From positions 1-40,163 of the forward strand of contig DATIZX010000075.1 of assembly GCA_035516795.1 (NCBI GenBank): 40,163 nt of DNA, given 5' to 3'. Below are positions 1 through 7,545 of the stretch, piece after piece (the stretch's first letter is position 1; every line of letters begins with the position of its first letter). The stretch is from DATJBF01 sp035516795. Its GTDB lineage: Bacteria; Verrucomicrobiota; Verrucomicrobiia; Palsa-1439. Under the pieces are notes generated by a model that saw nothing but the letters and a program-made list of their open reading frames with translations, did not search any database and was not told the origin of the DNA. The position numbers and the translations under genes were made by a program.

Positions 1-171
1 CAACGACAACGGCAAAAAACAGACTGGAATGAAAGCCCCACCTCGCGCAAAATCCAACGTCGCCCCGGTGTCATTTCCTTTTGAGGCAACGACCCTGACA
101 CCGTCGCTTCGCTCGGTGTCATTTCTTTATGAGGCAACACGTCCCTTCTTGATATCCCGCCGCCTAGCAAC
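1..171. other. Non-coding stretch at left edge with a direct repeat
   Basis: I see no convincing gene here; the open frames have no coding character. The stretch contains a 24-bp direct repeat (positions 67-90 and 115-138, two mismatches, period 48 bp) and a perfect 7-bp inverted repeat, GACACCG at 97-103 with CGGTGTC at 114-120. It may be the decayed end of whatever lies beyond the window. Confidence 0.5.
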
Positions 172-260
172 TCAGCCCTTCCGCGCCTCCTTCGCCCACG
201 TATCTTTCAGGGTGACCTTCCATTTGAATACAAGCTTTCGTTGGCTGGGGACCGGCGGTT
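172..260 (-). pseudogene. Remnant copy of the glnS 3' end
   Basis: On the minus strand this stretch encodes about 28 residues (EPPVPSQRKLVFKWKVTLKD followed by TWAKEARKG and a TGA stop at 172-174) that match the last residues of the intact GlnRS, which ends with its own stop at 1157-1159. By eye the nucleotide identity is about 80 percent over roughly 85 bp, and the match ends with the stop codon. Upstream of it the reading frame shows no further GlnRS sequence. This is therefore a tail-only duplicate, not a second synthetase. It sits just beyond the two-gene module at 412-1147, so the module is flanked by two glnS tails. Confidence 0.75.
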
Positions 261-344
261 CCTCCTTCGCCATGGCTTCCGACTTCGCGCGGCGCGCTTC
301 GACGGACAAGTCGGCGGGCAGGTTGTGCGGTTGAACACGACTTT

Positions 345-372
345 GAGGTGACTCGTGACTGGTGATTCGTGT
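345..372. repeat. Heptanucleotide tandem repeat, copy A
   Basis: Four consecutive 7-bp units: GAGGTGA, CTCGTGA, CTGGTGA, TTCGTGT. They belong to the same family as the repeats at 2571-2605, 15496-15523 and 22437-22478 (consensus close to TTGGTGA). This copy is intergenic, between the glnS tail remnant and the small companion gene. Confidence 0.65.
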
Positions 373-411
373 CGGGGCCAATAGCTGATTTCATTTTTGC
401 CCCGGGCAGTC

Positions 412-615
412 TCAGAATGGAGCAGGTTGGCCATACAGCCGTTGAAAGAGTTGACGCTTGAGTTCTTCTGACGACAGACGTTTGGGTAGCGACGCCAGCA
501 CCACCGCCCGCGCGGCATCAAACATCCTCGTTCCCATGACGAAACGTTCTGCACCGGACCGCGCCATCAGTTTCTGTCGGACCATTTCCGCGATTTCTGG
601 AGGGGTGTCAGTCAT
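412..615 (-). CDS. Small companion protein of a nucleotidyltransferase (67 aa)
   Basis: A short charged protein, starting MTDTPPEIAEMVRQ. It contains a MFDAARAVVLASLP segment and a C-terminal QRLYG motif. I recognise this pattern from small proteins encoded directly next to stand-alone nucleotidyltransferases, but no biochemical role is known to me. The chosen ATG (613-615) overlaps the TGA stop of the upstream nucleotidyltransferase (608-610), so the two are very likely translationally coupled. A longer in-frame start at 645 would overlap the upstream gene by more and is less likely. The pair could act as a toxin-antitoxin-like module; that is inference from gene organisation only. Confidence 0.7.
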   Translation of the reverse strand: MTDTPPEIAEMVRQKLMARSGAERFVMGTRMFDAARAVVLASLPKRLSSEELKRQLFQRLYGQPAPF

Positions 616-1147
616 GGGCAACCTCGTGCCATAGATTAGCCACATCCAGTTCGGCTGTCCATCGTTCGATGTAAGCGCGGTCGCAGCCGGTCATGATAAG
701 ATTCTTCACATCGCGCAGTTGCACTTCGGAATGCGAGTCTTTCGCCCAAAAGAGTTTGGAGAGGATCAAGTCCTCCTTGCTGACGATCCAGGTTTCGAAA
801 TCCTCGATCCGGATACGTTGACGGCGGTTGAATTCTTCGAGCCGGTAATCCGTGTGTTTGCGAACAATGCAGTCCACCTTGATGACGCTTTCGTTGTGAA
901 TCAGGTTGAACAGCGATTCGTGGGTAATCGACTCCTGCACTGCCGCAGGCGAAACATAGTAATCAGCACCGAACAAGCGCACGATGCGTTCAGCATCACC
1001 CGCCTGAAGTGCGACAACTACGTCAATGTCACGGGTCATCCGGGGTTGGGCGTAGTAGTTCATGGCCATTGACCCGGTCAGCATGTAGCCAATCCCTGCC
1101 GTATCCAGCCGATGGGAAACGTCACGAACGACGTCGAGCTCGTTCAT
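608..1147 (-). CDS. Nucleotidyltransferase, MNT/AbiEii-like fold
   Basis: A protein of about 179 aa with the polymerase-beta-type nucleotidyltransferase signature: GSMAMNYY near residue 25 followed by RDIDVVV near residue 40, where the two aspartates would bind metal. A helical half containing SKEDLILSKLFW and RDVKNL follows, typical of the AbiEii/DUF6036-like group. Such proteins transfer NMP to protein or RNA partners, and several are toxins or antitoxins; the substrate here is unknown. The ATG at 1145-1147 lies only 9 bp past the glnS stop, with a weak AAAGGG site inside the end of glnS, which suggests read-through expression from glnS. It overlaps the next small gene by 8 bp. The module between glnS and a duplicated glnS tail looks inserted. 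Confidence 0.8.
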   Translation of the reverse strand: MNELDVVRDVSHRLDTAGIGYMLTGSMAMNYYAQPRMTRDIDVVVALQAGDAERIVRLFGADYYVSPAAVQESITHESLFNLIHNESVIKVDCIVRKHTDYRLEEFNRRQRIRIEDFETWIVSKEDLILSKLFWAKDSHSEVQLRDVKNLIMTGCDRAYIERWTAELDVANLWHEVAHD

Positions 1148-1156
1148 CAAACTGCG

Positions 1157-2974
1157 TTACCCTTTCTTCGCTTCCTTCGCCCAAGTGTCCTTCAACGTAA
1201 TCGTCCTGTTGAATACAATCTTCCGTTGGCTGGGGACGGGTGGTTCAAGATCGGAATCGGGGTCGATGGAAAAATAGCCGAGACGCTCGAATTGGTAGCG
1301 TAATTCGGGTCGCGCGTCCACGAGCGAGGGTTCGCACAGGCCACGAACAACCTCCAAGCTGTGGGGGTTGATTGAAGACTTGAAGTCGCCGGTGGCGTCG
1401 GGTTCGGGAACGGTGAACAGGCGGTCGTAGAGGCGGACTTCGGCGTCGATGGCGTGCGCCGCTGAAACCCAATGAATCGTGCCTTTGATCTTCCGGTTAG
1501 CTGTCGCACCGCCGCTCTTGCTGGTTAAATCAGCGGTGCAACGGAGTTCGGTCACTGTGCCGGTCGCGTCCGTGATGACTTCGTCGCATTGGATGATGTA
1601 CGCGTATTTCAACCGCACTTCGCCACCGGGTTTTAACCGGAAGAACTTCGGCGGCGGCGTTTCCATGAAGTCGTCCTGTTCGATGTAGAGCGTGTTGCTG
1701 AACGGTATCTTGCGGGTGCCAGCCGACGGATGCTCGGGATTGTTGACGGCGTCGAGTTCCTCGTAGTGGTTGGCTGGAAGGTTAGTGATGACGAGCTTGA
1801 GCGGACGTAACACGGCGAGCCGGCGCAGGGCCCGTTTGTTTAGGTTCTCGCGGATGGCATGTTCGAACACCGCGAAATCCGTCACGCTGTTGTATTTGGT
1901 GACTCCGACGCCAATGACGAAATCGCGTACGGCTTCCGCGGGCACACCACGGCGTCGGATCCCGCTAATCGTCGGCATTCTTGGGTCATCCCAACCGCTC
2001 ACCGCCTTATCGTTCACGAGCTGGATCAGTTTGCGTTTGGAAACAATCGTGTAATTCGGGATTAATTTCGCGAACTCGTACTGGTGCGGCAACGGACGCG
2101 GAAGGTCGAGGTTTTCGAGAATCCAATCGTACAGCGGACGGTGGACCTCGAATTCCAGCGTGCAGATGCTGTGGGTGATCCCCTCCAAATAATCGCTCAG
2201 GCAATGGGCGAAATCGTACATCGCATAAATGCACCATTTGTCGCCCGTGTGATGGTGCGACGTGTGTCGAATCCGATACAGCACCGGGTCGCGCATCCAG
2301 ATGTTCGGCGACGCCATGTCGATCTTCGCCTTCAACGTCCGCGCGCCATCGGGGAACTCGCCATTCTTCATGCGGACGAACAAATCGAGGTTTTCGTCGA
2401 CGCTGCGGTTGCGGAACGGGCTTTCCTTGCCCGGTTTGTCGGGCGAACCACGGTACGAATCCGTATCCTCGGGCGAGAGGTCGCAAACGTACGCCTTGCC
2501 TTTGCGGATCAGTTCGATGGCAAACACGTAGATCTGATCGAAGTAGTCGGAGGCGTAGAAGGGTTCAACGTCGGTGGTTGGTGATTGGTGATTGGTGATT
2601 GGTGCAGGCGGCAGGTAGAAATCTGGTTTGCCGTTGACGGTTTGCGGTTCGGGCGTTTTGCCTTTCGGTTTCAGGCCGAGGCAATGATCCGCCCAGCCGG
2701 AGATCAACCATTTCACATCTTCGGTGATCGAGTCCACGTACTCAACGTCTTCCTTGGTCGGGTTGGTGTCGTCCATGCGGAGGTTACATTGACCGTTGAA
2801 CTCGCGAGCGATGCCGAAATTGAGGCAGATGGATTTCGCGTGGCCGATGTGGAGATAGCCGTTCGGCTCCGGCGGGAACCGCGTGACGATCTTCTTGTAT
2901 TTGCCGGCCTCGAAGTCGGCTTTGACGATGTCCCGGATGAAATCAGATGGCTGCGTTGTTGGGTCGTTCGACAT
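1157..2974 (-). CDS. glnS: Glutaminyl-tRNA synthetase
   Basis: Class I aminoacyl-tRNA synthetase that charges tRNA-Gln. It shows the PPEPNGYLHIGHAKS motif (HIGH) near the N terminus, the DDTNP motif, KIDMASP, and the KMSK-equivalent VSKRKLIQLV, then the GlnRS-type anticodon-binding beta barrels and the tail VFNRTITLKDTWAK. I chose the start at 2974 because MSNDPTTQPSDFIRDIV aligns with the E. coli GlnRS N terminus; in-frame ATGs at 3013 and 3022 are possible, while a start further upstream would read through a hairpin repeat. An insert of about 35-40 residues not present in E. coli GlnRS lies before ASDYFDQ, and part of it (PITNHQSPT) is encoded by a heptanucleotide repeat. Length is about 605 aa against about 555 in E. 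coli. Confidence 0.95.
   Translation of the reverse strand: MSNDPTTQPSDFIRDIVKADFEAGKYKKIVTRFPPEPNGYLHIGHAKSICLNFGIAREFNGQCNLRMDDTNPTKEDVEYVDSITEDVKWLISGWADHCLGLKPKGKTPEPQTVNGKPDFYLPPAPITNHQSPTTDVEPFYASDYFDQIYVFAIELIRKGKAYVCDLSPEDTDSYRGSPDKPGKESPFRNRSVDENLDLFVRMKNGEFPDGARTLKAKIDMASPNIWMRDPVLYRIRHTSHHHTGDKWCIYAMYDFAHCLSDYLEGITHSICTLEFEVHRPLYDWILENLDLPRPLPHQYEFAKLIPNYTIVSKRKLIQLVNDKAVSGWDDPRMPTISGIRRRGVPAEAVRDFVIGVGVTKYNSVTDFAVFEHAIRENLNKRALRRLAVLRPLKLVITNLPANHYEELDAVNNPEHPSAGTRKIPFSNTLYIEQDDFMETPPPKFFRLKPGGEVRLKYAYIIQCDEVITDATGTVTELRCTADLTSKSGGATANRKIKGTIHWVSAAHAIDAEVRLYDRLFTVPEPDATGDFKSSINPHSLEVVRGLCEPSLVDARPELRYQFERLGYFSIDPDSDLEPPVPSQRKIVFNRTITLKDTWAKEAKKG
2571..2605. repeat. Heptanucleotide tandem repeat, copy B (inside glnS)
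   Basis: Three perfect TTGGTGA units (2578-2598) flanked by degenerate ones (TCGGTGG and TTGGTGC). On the coding strand three units read as a 7-residue period, ITNHQSP. The repeat lies in an extra loop of glnS and keeps the frame. Confidence 0.8.
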
Positions 2975-3053
2975 ATCAGGCATAGGAAAGTGGATTTTTG
3001 GCGTTTTGTCCATCTCAGTCATCGGTAGGGACGGACCACCGGACGATTTGTAG

Positions 3054-3126
3054 GGCGGGATGCCTGCAAGGTATCCCGCCGAAGCTGGAAATAAAGGCGG
3101 CGCGAATTCCTTCGGACGTTCGCGCC
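3054..3126. repeat. Double-hairpin intergenic repeat element
   Basis: Two perfect inverted repeats in tandem. The first is GGCGGGAT (3054-3061) with ATCCCGCC (3073-3080). The second is GGCGCGAA (3099-3106) with TTCGCGCC (3119-3126), whose loop can form a further TCC/GGA pairing. The element occupies the space between the 107-aa gene and glnS. Its form resembles the REP-like dispersed palindromes common in verrucomicrobial genomes; only one copy of this type is in the window, so family membership is inferred. Confidence 0.55.
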
Positions 3127-3143
3127 CCACAACCGGACGAAAT

Positions 3144-3467
3144 CTACGCTGCGGTCAGCTCTTTGAGTTGCTTCTCGCGGACGGGCGCGTCGGCGTACCG
3201 GTTCGGGTCGGCCAAGCCCGTGTCGAGCCGGTGTTTGCGCGTGGCGTAATTGCCGCGTTCATCGGTGAGAACCCGCCACGGATCATTAGAGTCCTGCTTC
3301 GCGGCGGCGATCTTTTCATTCAATTCCGAGTTGATCATGCTCGCGTGCGAACCGAAATCGCTCGGATAAGCGACTTTCTGTTCCTTCTTGCCACCCGCTT
3401 TTTCGTCCTTCGCCTTGGGACGCGCGTGGGTGACGCCTGTTTTGGGTGCTGCCGTCGATGTTGCCAT
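3144..3467 (-). CDS. Hypothetical small protein (107 aa)
   Basis: I do not recognise this protein. It is soluble, lysine- and alanine-rich at the N terminus (residues 1-30 look disordered), with a more ordered part containing YPSDFGSHASMINSELNEKI and WRVLTDERGNYATRKHR. No membrane segment or signal peptide is visible. The start is supported by an AGGAG site 8 bp upstream of the ATG at 3465-3467. It lies upstream of glnS in the same direction, separated by the double-hairpin element, and is divergent from the exported protein at 3611. Confidence 0.7.
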   Translation of the reverse strand: MATSTAAPKTGVTHARPKAKDEKAGGKKEQKVAYPSDFGSHASMINSELNEKIAAAKQDSNDPWRVLTDERGNYATRKHRLDTGLADPNRYADAPVREKQLKELTAA

Positions 3468-3610
3468 AAGTCAAACTCCTGTTGAGGCAGGCACTCTATC
3501 CGCATCGGCGCGGAGCGTCAAGCCCTGCAGGCGCCTCTTGAAGCACACCGTCGGAGCTTGACAAAGCGGGTATGACGAAGGAATGATCTGGCCTTGGAAA
3601 GGAGCAACAC

Positions 3611-4267
3611 ATGAAGAGTCGCAGCTTCAAGGTTGTCCGCGGTGTTCCGTTGGTCGTAATCATCTCCCTCGGCTTGATGGCAGGAATCCATTCTTTGCCC
3701 GCCGCTGAGCCGGGAGCGTTCGACGTCAAGGGCATGTACGTGGAAGGCTGCAGTTGCAGTCGGCCCTGCACATGCGAATTAACCGGCGTCGAACCGATGT
3801 GTCAGGGCGTCAATGCATTCGCGCTGACCAGTGGCCGCTATCAGGGGGTCGATCTTTCCGGCGTGAAGGTCGCGTTCGCGACGGCGCCCGCCAAGTGGGT
3901 GCGGTTGTACGTCGATGTGAAAGACCCCAAACAGCGCGATGCGGCAGTAGCCTTCGCCAAGGCATACACAAGCAGCTTCGGCAAGGTCGAGAAGGTCCAA
4001 GACGCCAAAGTGCAGATCGATGGCAAAGGCGGGAAGTACGAATTGAAAGTGGACGACGGTAAGATCATGAGCCTGGTGACCGAACCCGTGCTGGGGGGCG
4101 ATAACAAGACTCCGTTGGTCTATTCCAATATCCACGACGCGCTGCATCCAACGGTCAAACAGGGCAAAACCGTGACCGGCGCCTACCACGATGGGACTCA
4201 CAAGTTCGAGTTGAAGGATAGCAACGCTTTCTTCAACGAGGACTTCTCGAACAAGGGGAAGATGTAG
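3611..4267 (+). CDS. Exported DUF1326-family protein
   Basis: A 218-aa protein with an N-terminal hydrophobic signal segment (about residues 10-32, ending near PAAEP), then MYVEGCSCSRPCTCELTG, the cysteine cluster typical of DUF1326 proteins, and a beta-rich domain. Family function is not established; the CSCxxPCxC cluster suggests metal or thiol chemistry in the envelope. The start is supported by GGAAAGGAG eight bases upstream. It is a single gene, divergent from 3467 and convergent with nrdJ, with a shared terminator hairpin at 4301-4332. Confidence 0.85.
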   Translation: MKSRSFKVVRGVPLVVIISLGLMAGIHSLPAAEPGAFDVKGMYVEGCSCSRPCTCELTGVEPMCQGVNAFALTSGRYQGVDLSGVKVAFATAPAKWVRLYVDVKDPKQRDAAVAFAKAYTSSFGKVEKVQDAKVQIDGKGGKYELKVDDGKIMSLVTEPVLGGDNKTPLVYSNIHDALHPTVKQGKTVTGAYHDGTHKFELKDSNAFFNEDFSNKGKM

Positions 4268-4300
4268 CGGTTCAGGCGGCGCTCAACAAGCGCTAGAAAA

Positions 4301-4332
4301 CAGAAAGCCCCGGAGAGACTCGGGGCTTTCTG
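4301..4332. terminator. Hairpin terminator between DUF1326 gene and nrdJ
   Basis: A perfect 12-bp stem, CAGAAAGCCCCG (4301-4312) with CGGGGCTTTCTG (4321-4332), and an 8-nt loop. On the minus strand it is followed by TTTTCTAG, so it fits as an intrinsic terminator for nrdJ. It may also serve the plus-strand gene, where the T-run is weaker (gcgtttgtg). Confidence 0.8.
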
Positions 4333-4354
4333 CGTTTGTGGGTGCTCCTAAACT

Positions 4355-7300
4355 TTAGGAACATCCCATGGAGTTGCCACAATTCAAGCATTTGTAGCAG
4401 GCGCCGTTTCTCACGGTGATCGCGCCGCAAGTATCACACGCCGGCGCGTCCTGCATAAAGTGTTCAACGCTGCGATTCAACTGTTGCACCGGCGTTTGGG
4501 GCGCATGATGACCCGGCGGACGGGACGGAACTTCGCCGGTCTGCTCCAAATCCCGCACGGGCTTGTTCACCACCGCTTTTTCCTGATCGGAGACTTCTTT
4601 TAGCGGGAGCTCGGACTGTCCGGCGTTCGGCGAATTGGCGGCACGATAACCGGGAATGAACTGGCAACCCAGCCAGCGGAACAGATAATCGATAATCGAT
4701 TTGGCAATCGGAATGTCGGGGTTCTTCGTAAACCCGCTGGGCTCGAACCGTTGATGGGCGAATTTGTTGACCAGCGTTTCCACGGGGACGCCGTACTGGA
4801 ACGCCAGGCTGACCAGCGTGCCGATGGTATCCATCAGACCGCCAATTGTGGAACCTTCCTTGGCCATGGTGATGAACAGTTCGCCGGGCGAGCCGTCTTC
4901 GTAGAGGCCAACCGTGATGTAACCTTCGTGTCCCGCCACATCGAATTTGTGCGTGATCGCCTGGCGCGTGTCGGGCAGGCGATGGCGGACGGGGGCCTCG
5001 GCGCGAAAGCGGAGTTCTTTGATCTCGGATTCGAGTTGCAGAACTCGCACCTTGAAGGATTCCGCCTCCTTTTCCGCGACTTCCAACCGCTTGGACGAAG
5101 TCGACTTTGATGTACTGAGCGGTTGCGAACGCTTGGAACCGTCGCGATAAATTGCCACCGCTTTGAGGCCGAGTTTCCAACCTTCGATATAAGTCCGCGT
5201 AATGTCGTCGACGGTGGATTCTTGTGGCATATTGACCGTCTTGGAGATCGCCCCGCTGAGGAACGGCTGGCAGGCCGCCATCATTTTCAGATGCGCCATA
5301 TGCGGAATGCTGCGTTTGCCCTTGGCCGGTTTGAAGGCGCAATCAAACACCGACAGGTGCTTGTCCTGCAGGTGCGGCGCGCCTTCGATGGTGTCGTTCT
5401 CGTCGATGTAGCGCACGATGTCGGCAATTTGGTTCTCGGAGTAGCCGAGCCTGCGCAAAGCCATGGGCGCGGTGCGATTGACAATCTTCAACATACCGCC
5501 GCCGGCGAGCAGTTTGTATTTCACCAGCGCGATGTCGGGCTCGATACCGGTCGTGTCGCAATCCATCATGAAGGCAATCGTGCCGGTCGGCGCGAGCACG
5601 GTGACCTGCGAATTGCGGTACCCGTAGCGGCGGCCCAATTCGACGGCCTCGTCGCCGCAACGTTGCGCCGCGCCGCGCAAATAATCCGGGCAACTGGGGT
5701 GAATCCGTTTGACCGCATCGCGGTGCATTTCGGCCACCTGCAGCATGGGCTCGCGATTCCTGGCAAAACCTTCGAACGGCCCTGTCCTCTCGGCAATCCG
5801 CGCGGACTGCGTATAAGCGTGCAGATGCAGAATGGCGGTGAGCGCGCCGGCCATCGCGCGGCCTTCGTCGCTGTCGTAGGCCAGGCCGAGGGCCATGATC
5901 AAGGAGCCCAGGTTGGCGTAACCCAGTCCCAAGGGCCGGAACAAATGGCTGTTGAGCGCAATCCTCTCGGTCGGATAGCTGGCGTGATCGACAAGGATTT
6001 CCTGGGCGGTGATGAAAATCTCGACGGCGGTTTTGTACCGTTCGATATCGAATGTTCCGTCTTCACGGAGAAACTTCATTAGATTCAACGAGGCGAGATT
6101 GCAGGCGCTGTCGTCGAGGAACATGTATTCGCTGCAGGGATTGCTGGAATTGATCGGCGCCGTGTTCTTGCAGGTGTGCCAGCGTTGGATGGTGTCTTCG
6201 TACTGGACGCCGGGATCGCCGCACGTCCACGTGCCTTCGGCAATACCGAGCATCAATTCGCGCGCTTTGTACTTCGGACCCGGCTTGCTCGGATCGGTCA
6301 CCCAATGCGTGGCCCAATCCTTGTCCTCGATAACGGCGCGCATAAACTCATCCGTCACCCGTACGCTCAGGTTTTCGTTCTGGAACAGCACCGAGCCATA
6401 GGCTTCGCCATTGAAATCGCCGGCATAACCGTCCGCGATCAAAGCCCAGGCTTTCTTCTCCTCGTTCGGCTTGGCATCGATGAATTCTTTGATGTCGGGG
6501 TGCCAGACTTTCAGCGTGTTCATCTTGGCGGCCCGGCGGGTCTTGCCGCCAGATTTCACCACGCTGGCGATGGAGTCGTACACCTTCAGGAACGACATCG
6601 GACCGCTGGGCCGGCCGCCGCCGGAAAGCTTCTCGCGCATGCTCCGCAAGGATGACAAGTCGGTGCCCGTACCGCTGCCATATTTGAAAAGCATGGCTTC
6701 GCTGCGCGCCAACTCCATGATGTCTTCCATCCTGTCGCCGACCGCCTGAATGAAACAGGCGGAGCATTGCGGGTATTCGTACTGGGAAGCCGCACGCTGG
6801 ACGGTCCGCGTCTCGGGGTCAAAGTGGAAATTGCCGGCGTTGTTGCCTTTGCCCGCGCCATACTCGTGATATAGTCCGCAATTGAACCAGACCGGCGAAT
6901 TGAACGAGCCGTACTGATTGATGCAAAGCCAGGCCAGCTCGTCGTAGTAAACCTCGGCATCCTTGTCGCTCGCAAAATAACCATCCGCCTTGCCCCAGTC
7001 CGCAATCGTGCGCGCGACCCGGTGGATTAGTTGGCGGGCGCTTTGTTCTCGCTCCGGCGTGCCGTTTTCACCGTAGAAATACTTCGAGACCACGACCTTC
7101 GTGGCGAGGACGGACCAGCTTTTGGGAACCTCGACGCCTTCTTGTCGGAAAATCACCTTGCCAGTGTCATCGGTGATTTCCGCAGTGCGTCGTTCCCATT
7201 CGAGTTGTTCGAACGGTTTGGCGTCGGCCCGACTGAAGACACGCGGAACCGTCAGGCCGGTTCGCCGGGCTTCGTCGATCTGAGCCGGTCGCGGCGGCGC

Positions 7301-7408
7301 GTTCCGCTTCGTGCGTTTGTTCGTCGACGCATCCGTGGCGACCTCTTTTCCCGACAACTTGCTTTTTGTGGCAGCATGTGCCCCGATATCTTGCTTCAAA
7401 TTGATCAC
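4355..7408 (-). CDS. nrdJ: Adenosylcobalamin-dependent ribonucleotide reductase (class II)
   Basis: Reduces ribonucleotides to deoxyribonucleotides using a B12-derived thiyl radical, independent of oxygen. The 1017-aa protein shows FNSPVWFNCG (redox cysteine region), the active-site motif NPCSE (Cys about 425, with the Asn and Glu of the class II site), SACNLASLNL, and LAPTGTIAFMMDCDTTGIEPD. A C-terminal TSCPD-type domain (GSPGELFITMAKEGSTIGGLMDT) and a terminal zinc-ribbon-like cysteine tail (CDTCGAITVRNGACYKCLNC) follow. Start is GTG at 7408 behind a strong GGAGGG site about 5-6 bases upstream. No cobalamin riboswitch is visible in the short leader; instead there is a tandem NrdR-type operator at 7458-7505. 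No other RNR gene is present in this window. Confidence 0.95.
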   Translation of the reverse strand: MINLKQDIGAHAATKSKLSGKEVATDASTNKRTKRNAPPRPAQIDEARRTGLTVPRVFSRADAKPFEQLEWERRTAEITDDTGKVIFRQEGVEVPKSWSVLATKVVVSKYFYGENGTPEREQSARQLIHRVARTIADWGKADGYFASDKDAEVYYDELAWLCINQYGSFNSPVWFNCGLYHEYGAGKGNNAGNFHFDPETRTVQRAASQYEYPQCSACFIQAVGDRMEDIMELARSEAMLFKYGSGTGTDLSSLRSMREKLSGGGRPSGPMSFLKVYDSIASVVKSGGKTRRAAKMNTLKVWHPDIKEFIDAKPNEEKKAWALIADGYAGDFNGEAYGSVLFQNENLSVRVTDEFMRAVIEDKDWATHWVTDPSKPGPKYKARELMLGIAEGTWTCGDPGVQYEDTIQRWHTCKNTAPINSSNPCSEYMFLDDSACNLASLNLMKFLREDGTFDIERYKTAVEIFITAQEILVDHASYPTERIALNSHLFRPLGLGYANLGSLIMALGLAYDSDEGRAMAGALTAILHLHAYTQSARIAERTGPFEGFARNREPMLQVAEMHRDAVKRIHPSCPDYLRGAAQRCGDEAVELGRRYGYRNSQVTVLAPTGTIAFMMDCDTTGIEPDIALVKYKLLAGGGMLKIVNRTAPMALRRLGYSENQIADIVRYIDENDTIEGAPHLQDKHLSVFDCAFKPAKGKRSIPHMAHLKMMAACQPFLSGAISKTVNMPQESTVDDITRTYIEGWKLGLKAVAIYRDGSKRSQPLSTSKSTSSKRLEVAEKEAESFKVRVLQLESEIKELRFRAEAPVRHRLPDTRQAITHKFDVAGHEGYITVGLYEDGSPGELFITMAKEGSTIGGLMDTIGTLVSLAFQYGVPVETLVNKFAHQRFEPSGFTKNPDIPIAKSIIDYLFRWLGCQFIPGYRAANSPNAGQSELPLKEVSDQEKAVVNKPVRDLEQTGEVPSRPPGHHAPQTPVQQLNRSVEHFMQDAPACDTCGAITVRNGACYKCLNCGNSMGCS

Positions 7409-7457
7409 GACAACCCTCCTTCATCTACCCGCGGGGTGGAACGACCCGAATTCGGAA

Positions 7458-7505
7458 CCACCTCTTATTGTGATGGGCTGGACTCTATGACCCTACATAT
7501 TGTGT
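7458..7505 (-). promoter_or_regulatory. Tandem NrdR boxes upstream of nrdJ
   Basis: Box 1, ACCCTACATATTGTGT (7490-7505), matches the NrdR consensus acaCwAtATaTwGtgt at about 14 of 16 positions. Box 2, CCACCTCTTATTGTGA (7458-7473), is weaker (about 11 of 16). It lies exactly 32 bp away, the three-turn spacing typical of paired NrdR sites. Box 1 falls in the spacer of the predicted promoter, which would let NrdR-ATP/dATP block transcription. The nrdR gene itself is not in the window. Confidence 0.65.
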
Positions 7506-7510
7506 TTCAA
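7482..7510 (-). promoter_or_regulatory. Predicted sigma-70-type promoter of nrdJ
   Basis: On the minus strand TTGAAA (7505-7510) and TAGAGT (7482-7487) are separated by 17 bp. The -10 match is only moderate. The arrangement with the NrdR boxes supports it: box 1 lies almost wholly between the two hexamers. Confidence 0.45.
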
Positions 7511-7545
7511 GTAAAAAATACTCCCAGCGCGATTTTTCTGCAAAT

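Noticed and set aside
2007..2584. Long open frames antisense to glnS, and similar frames antisense to nrdJ, der and the efflux genes
   Set aside because: They are shadows of the GC-rich real genes, with basic, low-complexity translations and no family motifs.
7409..7545. Possible cobalamin riboswitch upstream of the B12-dependent nrdJ
   Set aside because: The leader after the predicted promoter is too short and no B12-box-like sequence was found; NrdR boxes explain the region better.
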